A stretch of 64,000 bases of DNA, taken from Musa acuminata AAA Group (taxonomy: Eukaryota > Streptophyta > Magnoliopsida > Zingiberales > Musaceae). Positions 48,069 to 58,882 of this stretch are shown one piece after another (position 1 is the first letter of the stretch; each line of letters starts with the position of its first letter). Under the pieces are notes generated by a model, which was given only the letters and a program-made list of their open reading frames with translations, was not told the origin of the DNA and did no database searches. The translations under genes and the position numbers were made by a program. The stretch lies in NCBI RefSeq assembly GCF_036884655.1, contig NC_088354.1, positions 17,803,001 to 17,867,000 of the forward strand, written 5' to 3'.

Positions 48069-48950
48069 CAGGTATGTTTTGCCCGGGCGGACCTCTTGGG
48101 TCCGTCACTTGCTCTCGAGCTTCTCCGGTCCCGACCTGCTCCCCGCTCGACCTCTGTTGGATTAGGTCAGTCGGGGGAGTCGTTAGCCGCATGATTTGAG
48201 GAATGAGTGGCGCGAGCATCTGCATCATGCCCGCCATGGTGTCACGAACAAACTTCTAAATAGAATGTTTGATGTAATACTTATGTATGTCCGTGTCTTT
48301 TGGTATGTTCATGCTTTGCACAGTATATAGAGGAAAGGTCAAAGGCTTAACAGCCCCATTTTAGTTGGGTTTGATGGCCTTCTTCGGCTTGTAAATAAAG
48401 GTCGTGTCATGTAGACACTTGTGAGAGATATTCGGTCTGTAATGGACCATTTTGACCCTTTGTTGTGCAACTGTTCAGAGCTTGTAATGTCTGTTTGTAA
48501 TTTGCATTGTCTATGAAGTGTTTTCGAAAATGTTTGCTTGTGGATCCCGAGTGAGGCGTTTTTTATAACCCATTTTCTCTTTTGTGGGTCCTAAGGGACC
48601 ATGGGAGGCTTCGGGGAGACTGACCTTTGCGGACCGACACGCAAGGGTGCCGCACGACTTAGGCAAAACTAGATAAGTCCGTGATAATGGCCTGCACTTA
48701 CTTGGTCAGGCCGAGGAATGCCTCGGGTGTCATGGTCGAGAGTCCTGTGGTGAGTCCAGGGGGTGACAATCCCTGGTCGTTGAACAGGCGCTAATAGCAG
48801 TCTGGCATCGAGGCCAGGATCCCACCGTCTCCGGGGACGGGGAGGGCCTGACTTTCGGGCTCGACGGAAGGGAGGCCGGTCGGTGGTTCTCCCTCGGGGA
48901 GAGCTCCTACTAGATGCTCCTACGACATGGCCCTCCTTCTAGCGCCAAAA
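48069..48950 (-). pseudogene. Gypsy G: leader and N-terminal gag
   Basis: Just downstream of the LTR end (48,951) the minus strand reads TTTTGGCGCTAGAAGGAGGG, a primer-binding-site-like sequence. The gag frame follows (ALPEGEPPTGLPSVEPESQA, LTTGLSTMTPEAFLGLT) to about 48,701. About 445 bp of unrelated sequence (48,701-48,256) comes next, and the frame resumes at FVRDTMAGMMQMLAPLIPQI (about 48,252-48,195). It then breaks at E1. The two gag parts fit together as one protein if the 445 bp are removed. Confidence 0.65.
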
Positions 48951-49153
48951 TGTTAGCGAACAAATATAACGTGCCTGATGAGTCGGCATGGCAAGGTCCA
49001 TGGGTCAATGTTGGGAGCTTTCTGTAGAATGAGCTGGATGATGGGGCAACTGTGCCCTCGGGAAAGAGTGCTGGTTGGCGTTGTCCCCTAGGTCGAGACG
49101 CTCACCGCTCGTGGGTGGTCGTTCACTTGCAAAAAATGGCCCTCGCTTGGTGA
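48951..49153 (-). repeat. Gypsy G 5' LTR, 3' portion
   Basis: Minus strand ends TTCGCTAACA at 48,951 before the primer site. The LTR continues beyond E2 at 59,737 after the TSD GGTGA, so the whole LTR is about 500 bp. Confidence 0.75.
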
Positions 49154-49378
49154 TGTTAGGATCGAGAGCACTAAGAGGGGGGGGGGGGTGAATTAGTGCA
49201 GCGGATAAATTTGTACGATTAAAATCGAAAGCTGCGTTTGAATGATAAAGACAGTTCTATATGAAAGTTGATACTAAGCAAGATTGCAGTCAATCTATGC
49301 AGGCAGTTTGCAGCTATGAAGAAAACCAGAATATCGGCGCAAGCTGAAATCCGACGTTCGTACGAAGAAACAGGTTTA

Positions 49379-50732
49379 TGCTAGTCATAGGTGCCCAGCA
49401 AGCCAATCACGTGAGTGATGACACGTGTGACTTGATACAGAATCTTTTTGCTTATTATATTTTGGCGTATATCACTTTATAACAATTGCATATGTGCATA
49501 TATATATTGTGATGTCTTTGGATTTGTGCAATGGGAATCGGATCGTGATGAGATCACGATAATGAGATCGATTCACCTTTAAACACATATCCTAAATAAT
49601 CCCGGTCATAGGTTACTCGAGAGGGACATCGTGATAACCGAATAGAGTGGTGTGCTGTATACCCGTCCATATGATGGATGCAGCTGGTCTCATAGCTGCT
49701 CGTGTAGGGAAACTAGGGATACAGTACAGGTGCTCATTGGAGAATGAGTTCACTGATTGATCCGCTTACGGAATGCTGGATGGTTGATGATGCCTTATTG
49801 TCAGACAGCGATTCCGTAGTCCTAGTGGTGTATCTGGTCCTTAGACAAATCCACTCTCGGCGTCATGAGAGGAATATCCTATGTGTTCTTGCTTAGACAA
49901 ATCCCTGGCCAGGGTCATTCGGGTTGAGAGAGAAAGAGTTCTCCGGGAGAATCCGATTAGAGCGAGACTCGAGTAGAAACCGTATGGGTCTGACAGCACC
50001 ATGCTCGATATACGGTCTCTGAGATATTAGATGGATGAGGGACTATAGGTACATGGTAACTGAGGACAGACAGGTCCAATGGATTGGATTCCCCTATATC
50101 ATCTGGGGACTACGGCGTAGTGGCCTAGTACGTCCGTAGTCGATGAGTCGAGTGAATTATTACAGAGATAATAATTCACTGAGTTAGAAGGAGTTCTGAC
50201 ATGTATGACTCACGGCCAGCTCGATATTGGGCCTAGTAGGTCACACACATATGATAGGCATTGCGATGAGTAGAGGTTCGGATATGAGATATCCGACGGA
50301 GCCCTTGTCTTATTGGATGCAGATCCAATACCCACTAGGGAAGGACCCATTAGGGTTTGACACGGGATCTCTATAAATATGAGGGATTCACAGCCTCATA
50401 GGCTAGAGTATTTGCTTGCCTTTCCTATTCTCCTCTCCCTCTCCACCTCAGAGAAGGCCTAGAGTTTTGAGGAGCGTCATCGCAACCATACTGTGTGGAT
50501 CATCGCTAGAGAGGAGGACGCTTGACCTCCTTCACCCTCTCCTAAGGATCTGCAAGGAAACAGGGATATACGATCTCCCTAGGTAACACAATCTCTATAC
50601 GCAGTTTTGTGTTTTGCGGATTTTTGCGCACCAATCTTCGCACGACGACGAACATCTTTTTGGGAATCGGGGATTTTTATTTTCTTGTTCTTCCGTTGCG
50701 CATATGATGTCGCCCCCAATGATTTCCCAACA
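49379..50732 (+). repeat. Copia-1 5' LTR (1,354 bp)
   Basis: TGCTAGTCATAGG ... TTTCCCAACA, with an internal 139-bp deletion relative to the 3' LTR. Confidence 0.93.
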
Positions 50733-50746
50733 GTGGTATCAGAGCT
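50733..50746 (+). promoter_or_regulatory. Copia-1 primer binding site
   Basis: GTGGTATCAGAGC immediately after the LTR, complementary to the 3' end of initiator methionine tRNA. Confidence 0.92.
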
Positions 50747-50761
50747 AGGTTGTTCGTGCGA

Positions 50762-51379
50762 ATGATTGGTTTTGAACTGCGTGTGTTGTGTTTAGGAAAA
50801 ATTTTGACGTCAAAATCGTTGACGCAAAAACAAGGAAGGGCAGCAACAGTTGCTGCCCTCGATCTGCGTGCGTGCAGCGCAGCCGAAGGCAGGCAGCACA
50901 GCGCCGGCGCATGCGCAAGCGCTGTGCCTGCAGCAGCCGGCCGGCGGTCTGCTTGCAGCAGGCTTGCTGCTGGCGGGGCTGGCAGCCCACGGGTAGAGGC
51001 GCCGCAGGGCAGCGGCGCCTGCCGCCGCTGCTCCCGCGGGCGAAAACCCCCCCACAGGGGCGGCCGCCCGGCGGGACAGCACCGCCTGCGAAGGCAGCGG
51101 CGCCCGAAAGGGGAGCCCACCTGCAGCGGCAGCGCCGCCAGCGAGCGTGCCGCCTGCAGGCGAGGGCAGTGCCCTCGCCCCGCCGCACAGGCTGCCGCCG
51201 GCAGGGTGGCGGTGGCGGCAACAGCGAAAAGGGGAAAGGGTATTAGGGTTTTCTGGGCAAAAGACAGTTTTGCCCCTCGGAATTTAAGAAATTCCAGTTT
51301 CTGTCTTTTGTCCAAATTACGAAAATACCCCTATAAATTCAGAAATTCCCTACATGTCCCTGATTTCAGAAAATATTAA
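50762..51379 (+). other. GC-rich leader block with long open frame (possible uORF)
   Basis: About 50,860-51,235 is built of GCC/GCG/CGG words and stands out against the AT-rich window. From ATG at 50,762 (MIGFELRVLCLGKILTSKSL) a frame stays open about 205 codons through an Ala/Arg/Gly-rich stretch. The corresponding Copia-2 frame shares the first 40 or so residues, then differs by indels and stops earlier (at 44,380). Both strands are open here, as expected from GC content, so coding is unproven. Confidence 0.4.
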
Positions 51380-51780
51380 TTAATTAAAAGGTTTAGTTGA
51401 TTATTATTTTTATTATTATCTAGTAGTCCTACATGATGATGATTAATTATACATGTGATGTATGATGTGTGGACGGGTGATAATGAACCGTGTGATGTGT
51501 GTACTTGTGATTATTATTATTGAGGTCTGCGAGCCTCCATTATATTTCTCGTTTATTGTCGGACCTGCGTGCCTATGATTAAGTTGTAATCATATGAGGA
51601 GGCGCAGCGGGAGCTTGGATGCGATAGCGGGACCCACGAGACGGATGATATATATTAAATATTAGGAGACATGTCATATTAGGAGACCAAATTATAGAAA
51701 CATCTCTCGATAATATTAAGTCGGTAAACGTGAGGCAATTAGATTGACCCACGTGGCCTTCCATCGTTATGAGTAGGAAC

Positions 51781-52110
51781 CGAATCCCGGTGTAGGTTGA
51801 GTTGGTCGAGTCCCTCGAGACTCACCTATATCGCGATTCACTATCTTGCTTACGACATAGAGATGTCACCGGTGACCTGAGGGCATGGTATGCTTGGTCG
51901 AGTCCCTCGAGGGTATATCATCAAATCAGACTCATCTTGTAACGAAGGTGTTGACTTAACCGAGCATCATGGTTGGTCGAGTCCCTCGAGGCCATGGTGA
52001 TTCGGAGGCCGAACAGGACGGGAATCACAAGGAGCTGTGATCGGCAAGAGTTGCCTACCTTTTAGGCTTAGTGTGATTGGTCGAGTCCCTCGAGGTTACA
52101 CTAAGACGCT
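51781..52110 (+). other. Array of four stem-loops with common core in Copia-1 leader
   Basis: Core TGGTCGAGTCCCTCGAG at 51803-51819, 51895-51911, 51974-51990 and 52078-52094. Within the core TCGAG-TCC-CTCGA makes a 5-bp stem with a 3-nt loop. Outside it each copy has its own stem: TAGGTTGAGT/ACTCACCTA, CATGGTATGCT/GGTATATC, ATCATGGT/GCCATGGTGAT, CTTAGTGTGAT/GTTACACTAAG, with several G-U pairs. A perfect palindrome GTCACCGGTGAC (51865-51876) and ATCACA...TGTGAT (52024-52041) lie between them. The array ends about 180 nt before the gag ATG. Confidence 0.85.
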
Positions 52111-52290
52111 GATTGGATCCTGATCCCCACTAGAAGTCTGCCGGAGACTTCCGTTTCACGTGCTGAGGGTGTCGCGTGACTCGTTAGTAAAATAGTGGGA
52201 GCATATTAAGATAGAAGTCCATATCTTGATAGTTTATTTCTTGCAAAATCTGCATGTTATTCATTTCTGCTACATCTTTATTTTCAGAAA

Positions 52291-54207
52291 ATGTCGCTTT
52301 CAAATCCCTTACGTGGCATACTTGATGTCAACCGCCTCACTGGTCCAAATTATACGGATTGGCTTCGTAACTTGAGAATTGTTCTCACAGCGGAGAAAAT
52401 CGTGTACATCCTTGATACAGTGATGCCTACGCCCGAAGAAGGGGCAAGCGAGGATGAGATCGCTCGCTACGTGAAGTACATTGATGACTCCACTCTTGCT
52501 CAGTGCTATATGTTGGGCTCTATGACTCCAGAGTTACAGAGACAACATGAAAAGATGGATGCCAGATCCATTCTCCTACATGTCCGCAAATTGTTTGAGG
52601 AACAGGGAAGGACTCAACGATATGAGATATCCAAGAGCCTTTTCCGCGCTTGGATGACTGAGGGGACACCGGTTCAGAACCATGTCCTAAAGATGATTGA
52701 GTGGATAGAGAAACTCACAGGTCTAGGAATGGTCCTAGAGGATAACTTGTGTATGGACATTGTGCTTCAGTCCCTACCAGATTTCTTTTCACAGTTCATA
52801 ATGAATTTTAATATGAACAAGCTTGAGGTGACTCTCCCAGAGCTCCTCAATATGTTGAGGGAGGCAGAGAGTACTATTAAGAAAGAGAAGCCAGTTCTCT
52901 ACACTAGTGAGACCAGAAAGAAAAGGAAAGCAGAAAGGTCCCTTAAGAAGGGAAAAGGCAAGGGCAAACAAGGTAAAGCAAAGGTTGCTAAGAAAGACCC
53001 AGCAAAGGACAAAGGCCAGTGCTTCCACTGTGGTAAAGATGGGCATTGGAAGAGAAATTACAAAGAGTACCTTGCAGAAATGGCGAAACAAAAGCTTGAT
53101 GAAGCTTCAGGTACATTCATGATCAGTCTCCATTTGTCAGACTCTTATGATAACACATGGGTATCGGATACCGGTAGTGCTTATCATATATGCAATTCGT
53201 TGCAGGTTCTGGCAAGGCCTAGGAGACTAGAGAGAGGCGAGATGGACCTCAAGATGGGTAATGGAGCAAAAGTTGCTGTATTAGCTGTTGGCGAGGTCGC
53301 CCTACATCTGCCTAGTGGAGCTTTTATTGCATTAGATGCATGTTATTTTGTTCCTTCTATTATCAAAAATATTATCTCCATTTCATGTTTAACAGTTAGT
53401 GGATATAAATTTGTTTTTGAGAACAATGGTTGTTCGATATTATTAGATGATAAGATCATCACGAAAGGAACATTGCATAATGGTTTATTTATGTTAGACA
53501 CCACTCCACATATCATGAATGTAAATGTGTCCAAAAGGAAACGAGATGAGTTGAACAGTGCATACCTGTGGCATTGTAGGCTAGGTCACATCCATGAAAG
53601 AAGGATTCAAAAGTTGCTAAATGATGGATATCTAGATCCATTCGACTATGTGTCATATGCAACTTGTGAGCCTTGCATTCGTGAAAAACTGACCAAATCT
53701 CCATTTAGTAGAACTGGAGAGAGAGCCACTGAGTTGTTGGAACTCATACATAGTGATGTATGTGGACCCATGTCAACTCATGCCATTGGAGGTTACTCCT
53801 ACTTCATTACATTTATTGATGATTTCTCAAGGTATGAATATGTGTACTTAATGAAGTACAAGTCCGAGGCCTTTGAGAAATTCAGAGAGTATAAGAATGA
53901 GGTGGAGAACCAGACTGGAAAGAGTATCAAAACTCTTCGATCAGATCGAGGAGGTGAGTACTTATGTATAGAGTTTACTCAGTTCCTCAAGGACCATGGG
54001 ATATTATCCCAATGGACACCTCCTTACACACCTCAGCTCAATGGTGTCTCTGAAAGGAGAAATCGTACTTTATTAGATATGGTACGGTCCATGATGAGTT
54101 TCGCTGACCTACCCATCTCATTCTGGGGATATGCCCTAGAAACCGCAGCTTACCTTCTGAACAGAGTTCCAACTAAGTCGGTAGTGTCTACACCATATGA
54201 GATATGA
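52291..54207 (+). pseudogene. Copia-1 gag, protease and integrase (638 codons, ends in a stop)
   Basis: Starts [20 protein letters not shown]. It has the gag core, the knuckle [15 protein letters not shown] (last Cys of CCHC replaced by Tyr), the protease [14 protein letters not shown] with an intact D-T-G, the pre-integrase HLWHC-type zinc site ([20 protein letters not shown]), and the integrase core ([60 protein letters not shown]). It ends at TGA (54,205-54,207) where Copia-2 reads TGG (YEIWKGKK), a single G to A change. Without that stop the frame continues into reverse transcriptase. Confidence 0.93.
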
Positions 54208-55431
54208 AAAGGGAAGAAGCCTGATCTTAAGGTTGTTAAGATTTGGGGCTGCCCAGCCCACGTTGAAAGACACAACCCCGATAAGTTAGAATCAAGGACA
54301 GAGCGATGCATATTTGTGGGATACCCCAAGGAAACTTGTGGGTATTACTTCTATCATCCCGAGGACAAAAAGGTCTTTGTAGCTAAGAGAGCAGTGTTCC
54401 TTGAGAAGGAACACATTCTTGACGGAGACAGTGGGAGAATGATAGAGTTGAGTGAAGTTAGAGAACCAAGCTCAAGCACCACTCTACAGCCCGAGTCTGT
54501 TCAGGTACCTAATACACAAGTATCAACTTTACGTAGGTCTGATAGAGTATCCAATCCTCCTGAGAGATATGTGGGACATATTAGAGCAGAGGATGTAGAG
54601 GATATTGATCCTCAGACCTACGAGGAGGCTATTATGAGTATAGACTCCGGGAAGTGGCAAGAAGCCATGAATTCTGAGATGGATTCTATGTACTCCAATA
54701 AGGTTTGGAACCTAGTTGATGCTCCCGAAGGTATTGTACCCATCGGTTGCAAATGGATCTTTAAGAAAAAAATCGGAGTAGATGGAAAGGTAGAGACCTA
54801 TAAAGCAAGGCTAGTGGCTAAAGGGTATCGTCAAAGGCAAGGTGTTGACTACGACGAAACCTTCTCACCCGTAGCAATGCTAAAATCCATCAGAATTCTA
54901 TTGGCTATTGCAGCACACTATGATTATGAGATTTGGCAGATGGATGTGAAAACCGCATTCCTCAATGGGAACCTCGAGGAGGAGGTGTATATGATGCAAC
55001 CTGAGGGATTCGTGTCCAAGAACTGCCCAGATAAGGTGTGTAGGTTGCTTAAATCCATTTATGGACTAAAGCAAGCTTCCCGAAGTTGGAACATAAGATT
55101 TGATAAGTCAATCAGATCTTATGACTTCGTTAAGAACGAAGATGAGCCTTGTGTGTACAGGAAGGTAAGTGGGAGCGCTATCACCTTTTTGGTGTTATAT
55201 GTGGATGACATCCTCATCATTGGGAATGACGTAGGAATGCTATCCACAATAAAGACTTGGTTATCTAGACACTTCTCCATAAAGGACTTAGGGGAAGCAT
55301 CCTATATCTTGGGGATTAGAATCTATAGAGATAGATCTAAGAGGATGCTTAGCTTGTCTCAGTCCAGGTACATAGAAACCATTGTCAAAAGGTTTGACAT
55401 GGAAAACTACCAGAAGAAAGGGCGAACATGA
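54208..55431 (+). pseudogene. Copia-1 reverse transcriptase
   Basis: Same frame as the upstream ORF after the TGA. YKARLVAKGYRQRQGVDYDE, QMDVKTAFLNGNLEEEVYM, SIYGLKQASRSWNIRFDKS and the catalytic VLYVDDILIIGNDV are present. It ends at an ATGA overlap with the next frame (55,428), as in Copia-2. Confidence 0.93.
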
Positions 55432-56112
55432 ATATGATACCTTATCCCTCAGCAATAGGGTCTATCATGTATGCCATGCTATGTACTAGGCCTGATATAG
55501 CGCATGCTCTGAGTGTCACGAGCAGGTATCAGGCGGATCCAGGCTTGGAGCACTGGAAAGCAATAAAGTGTATCCTTAAGTACTTGAGAAGGACTAAGGA
55601 TCTTTTACTAGTATATGGAGGTAATAACCTTAAGGTTGAAGGCTACACTGACTCAAGTTTTCAGTCTGATGTCGATGATAGCAAGTCAAATTCAGGGTAT
55701 GTGTACACCTTGAATGGAGGAGCAGTGTGCTGGAAGAGTTCCAAACAAAATACCACTGCTGACTCGACCATAGAGGCGGAGTACATTGCTGCATTAGATG
55801 CAGCAAAGGAGGGAGTCTGGGTGAAAAAGTTCATCACAGATTTGGGAGTCGTGCCGAGTAACGAGGAGTCGACTTCCTTATATTACGACAACTATGGGGT
55901 GATTACTCAAATAAGGGAACCCGGGTCTCATCAGAAGTGTTCTGAGGAGGTTCCAGCTTATAAGAGAGATCGTAACCCGAGGAGATATAGTAGTGGAAAG
56001 AGTTCCATCCGAAGATAACATTGCAGATCCACTAACAAAGCCGTTGTCTCAGATTGTCTTTGAGCGTCACAGGGGTCTGATGGGGATCAGACACATAGGT
56101 GATTGGCTTTAG
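55428..56112 (+). pseudogene. Copia-1 RNase H region
   Basis: Begins MNMIPYPSAIGSIMYAMLCT; it carries YTDSSFQSDVDDSKSNSGYV, WKSSKQNTTADSTIEAEYIA and ALDAAKEGVWVKKFITDLG. The frame shifts at SHQKCSEEV; the shifted frame (LRRFQLIREIVTRGDIVVER, VPSEDNIADPLTKPLSQIVF) runs to TAG at 56,110-56,112. Confidence 0.9.
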
Positions 56113-56113
56113 G

Positions 56114-56127
56114 TCAAGTGGGAGATT
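56114..56127 (+). promoter_or_regulatory. Copia-1 polypurine tract
   Basis: CAAGTGGGAGATTG directly before the 3' LTR start at 56,128. Confidence 0.85.
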
Positions 56128-57620
56128 GCTAGTCATAGGTGCCCAGCAAGCCAATCACGTGAGTGATGGCACGTGTGACTTGATACAGAATCTTTTTGCT
56201 TATTATATTTTGGCGTATATCACTTTATAACAATTGCATATGTGCATATATATATTGTGATGTCCTTGGATTTGTGCAATGGGAATCGGATCGTGATGAG
56301 ATCACGATAATGAGATCGATTCACCTTTAAACACATATCCTAAATAATCCCGGTCATAGGTTACTCGAGAGGGACATCGTGATAACCGGATAGACTGGTG
56401 TGCTGTATACCCGTCCATATGATGGATGCAGCTGGTCTCATAGTTGCTCGTGGAGGGACACTAGGGATACAATATAGGTGCTCATTGGAGAATGAGTTCA
56501 CTGATTGATCCGCTTACGGAATGCTGGATGGTTGATGATGCCTTATTGTCAGACAACGATTCCGTAGTCCTAGTGGTGTATCTGGTCCTTAGACTTGAGA
56601 CACCAAGGATGTCCTGTATGAGTGCTCCACTCTTTGATACCAGACTTATAGGTTTGGCTGTCCCCAGATCTAGTACAGCTAGTCATTTGGAGTGGTAGTC
56701 GACCTTACGAGGGCTATTGAGTGTCAATAGAGGATCATCCACTCTCGGCGTCATGAGAGGAATATCCTATATGTTCTTGCTCAGACAAATCCCTGGCCAG
56801 GGTCATTCGGGTTGAGAGAGAAAGAGTTCTCCGGGAGAATCCAATTAGAGCGAGACTCGAGTAGAAACCGTATGGGTCTGTCAGCACCATGCTCGATATA
56901 CGGTCTCTGGGATATTAGATGGATGAGGGACTATAGGTACATGGTAACTGAGGACAGACAGGTCCAATGGATTGGATTCCCCTTTATCGTTTGGGGACTA
57001 CGGCGTAGTGGCCTAGTACGTCCGTAGTCGATGAGTCGAGTGAATTATTACAGAGATAATAATTCACTGAGTTAGAAGGAGTTCTGACAGGTATGACTCA
57101 CGGCCAGCTCGATATTGGGCCTAGAGGGTCACACACATATGGTAGGCATTGCGATGAGTAGAGGTTCGGATATGAGATATCCGACGGAGCCCTTGTCTTA
57201 TTGGATGCAGATCCAATACCCACTAGGGAAGGACCCATTAGGGTTTGACACGGGATCTCTATAAATAGGAGGGATTCACAGCCTCATAGGTTAGAGTCTT
57301 TGCTTGCCTTTCCTATTCTCCTCTCCCTCTCCACCTCAGAGTAGGCCTGGAGTTTTGAGGAGCGTCGTCGCAACCCTGCTGTGTGGATCACCGCTAGAGA
57401 GGAGGACGCTTGACCTCCTTCACCCTCTCCTAAGGATCTGCAAGGAAACAGGGATATACGATCTCCCTAGGTAATACAATCTCTATACGCAGTTTTGTGT
57501 TTTGCGGATTTTTGCACACCAATCTTCGCACGACGACGAACATCTTTTTGGGAATCGGGGATTTTTGTTTTCTTGTTCTTCCGCTGCGCATATGATGTCG
57601 CCCCTAATGATTTCCCAACA
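56128..57620 (+). repeat. Copia-1 3' LTR (1,493 bp)
   Basis: TGCTAGTCATAGG ... TTTCCCAACA; TATAAATA at 57,260-57,267. Confidence 0.94.
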
Positions 57621-58526
57621 GTTTACGTCTAAGTGCCGATTCATAAATCACTTGTTTAGATCAAAAGCAGTTTAAGCAGAAGTATAAAGACAGTGTGCTG
57701 CTATTGTACAGCTCAAAAAGTAATCTGCAAAAAGCAGATTTACGTCTAAACGCAGATTTACGTCTGAACTTTGAAACTCGTTTGTAAACTCGCAGAAGGC
57801 AGTATGCAGTTGGAATGAAGACGTAAACGTAAACTGAAATCTGATGATTGTACGAGGAAAGCCGATTTACGTCTAAATGCAGTTTTACGTCTAAATGCAG
57901 ATTTTCGTCTAAACCTTGAAACTCGTTCGTAAAATAACAGAAGACAGTTTGCAGTTATAAATAGAGTCAAAACGTAAATGTAAACTGCAAAGAAACTCGT
58001 TCGTAAAAGCGCAGAAGACAGTTTGCAGTTACAAGTGGAATCAAGACATAAACGTAAACTGTAAAGAAACTCGTTCATAAAAGAGCAGAAGAGCAGTAGC
58101 TATGTAGGAGGTTTGCAGTAATAATAAAATGCTCAAAATAAAAGCAAACCAGAGATTTAGAGTGGTTCGGTCAGTCTTGACCTACTCCACTTTTGGCTTC
58201 CTCCACCGACGAGGTCACCGACGTCAACTAGGGGCCTTCCTTCAATAGGCGAAGGCCAACTGCCTTTTTACAGTTTCACTCCTTTTGACGGGCTCAGGAG
58301 ACAACCCTTACAGAACCTTTCTCTCCTCTCTTTACATCTCAAGACTTGAAGAACAGAAAGAGGAGAACTTTTGGACTTTACACAAATTTGAGCTCTTAGA
58401 TTCACAGAAAAGATCAAGAATTCGATGTAGTTCTGTATCTTTTCAGTGCTGAATGGGTGGGGTATTTATAGGCCCCAACCCAGTTCAAATTTAGAGCTCA
58501 AAACGATCAAATCTCGGAATTCCGGG

Positions 58527-58882
58527 ATCAGGCGGTTGCACCTCCTGACTGGAGAGGTTGCACCGCTTGGCAGAGCTTGAAGACTGAGCCTCTAGGCGGT
58601 GCTACCTCTGTCAGGGGTGGTTGCACCTCTCTGCCAGAGCTCGAAGACCGAGCTCAGGCGGTTGCACCGCCTGACTGGAGAGGTTGCACCGCCTGGCAGA
58701 GCTCGAAACTTGAGCTCTGGCGGTGCTACCTCCTGACAGAGGAGGTTGCACCGCCCAGTCTCGCTCGGAGACTGAGCCCTGGGTGGTTGCACCTCTTGGC
58801 TGGGGCGGTTGCACCGCCCAGTCTCGCTGGGAGACATAGCCTGGGCGGTGCTACCTCCCTGCCTGGGCGGTTGCACCTCCCA
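58527..58882. repeat. Palindromic U3 minisatellite in E2
   Basis: Many copies of GGCGGTTGCACCGCC and GGCGGTGCTACCTCC; for example 58655-58673 has 8-bp arms CAGGCGGT/ACCGCCTG. Confidence 0.85.

Larger units (their letters stand above)
49379..57620 (+). mobile_element. Copia-1, nested in E2
   Basis: 5' LTR 49379-50732, 3' LTR 56128-57620, perfect TSD GTTTA (49,374-49,378 and 57,621-57,625). The 5' LTR lacks 139 bp present in the 3' LTR (deletion at about 49,842). Internal region: primer binding site, leader with GC-rich block and hairpin array, gag-protease-integrase, reverse transcriptase, RNase H, polypurine tract. Same family as Copia-2 in opposite orientation. The polyprotein is broken by one stop and two frameshifts. 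Confidence 0.94.

Noticed and set aside
51803..51819. Core resembles a tRNA T-arm (GGTCGAGTCC)
   Set aside because: No acceptor, D or anticodon arms around any of the four copies; treated as coincidence.
51781..52110. CRISPR-like array (repeated core with unique spacers)
   Set aside because: Only four repeats with unequal spacing (92, 79, 104 bp), inside a retrotransposon leader in a eukaryotic genome; the flanks are stem arms, not spacers.
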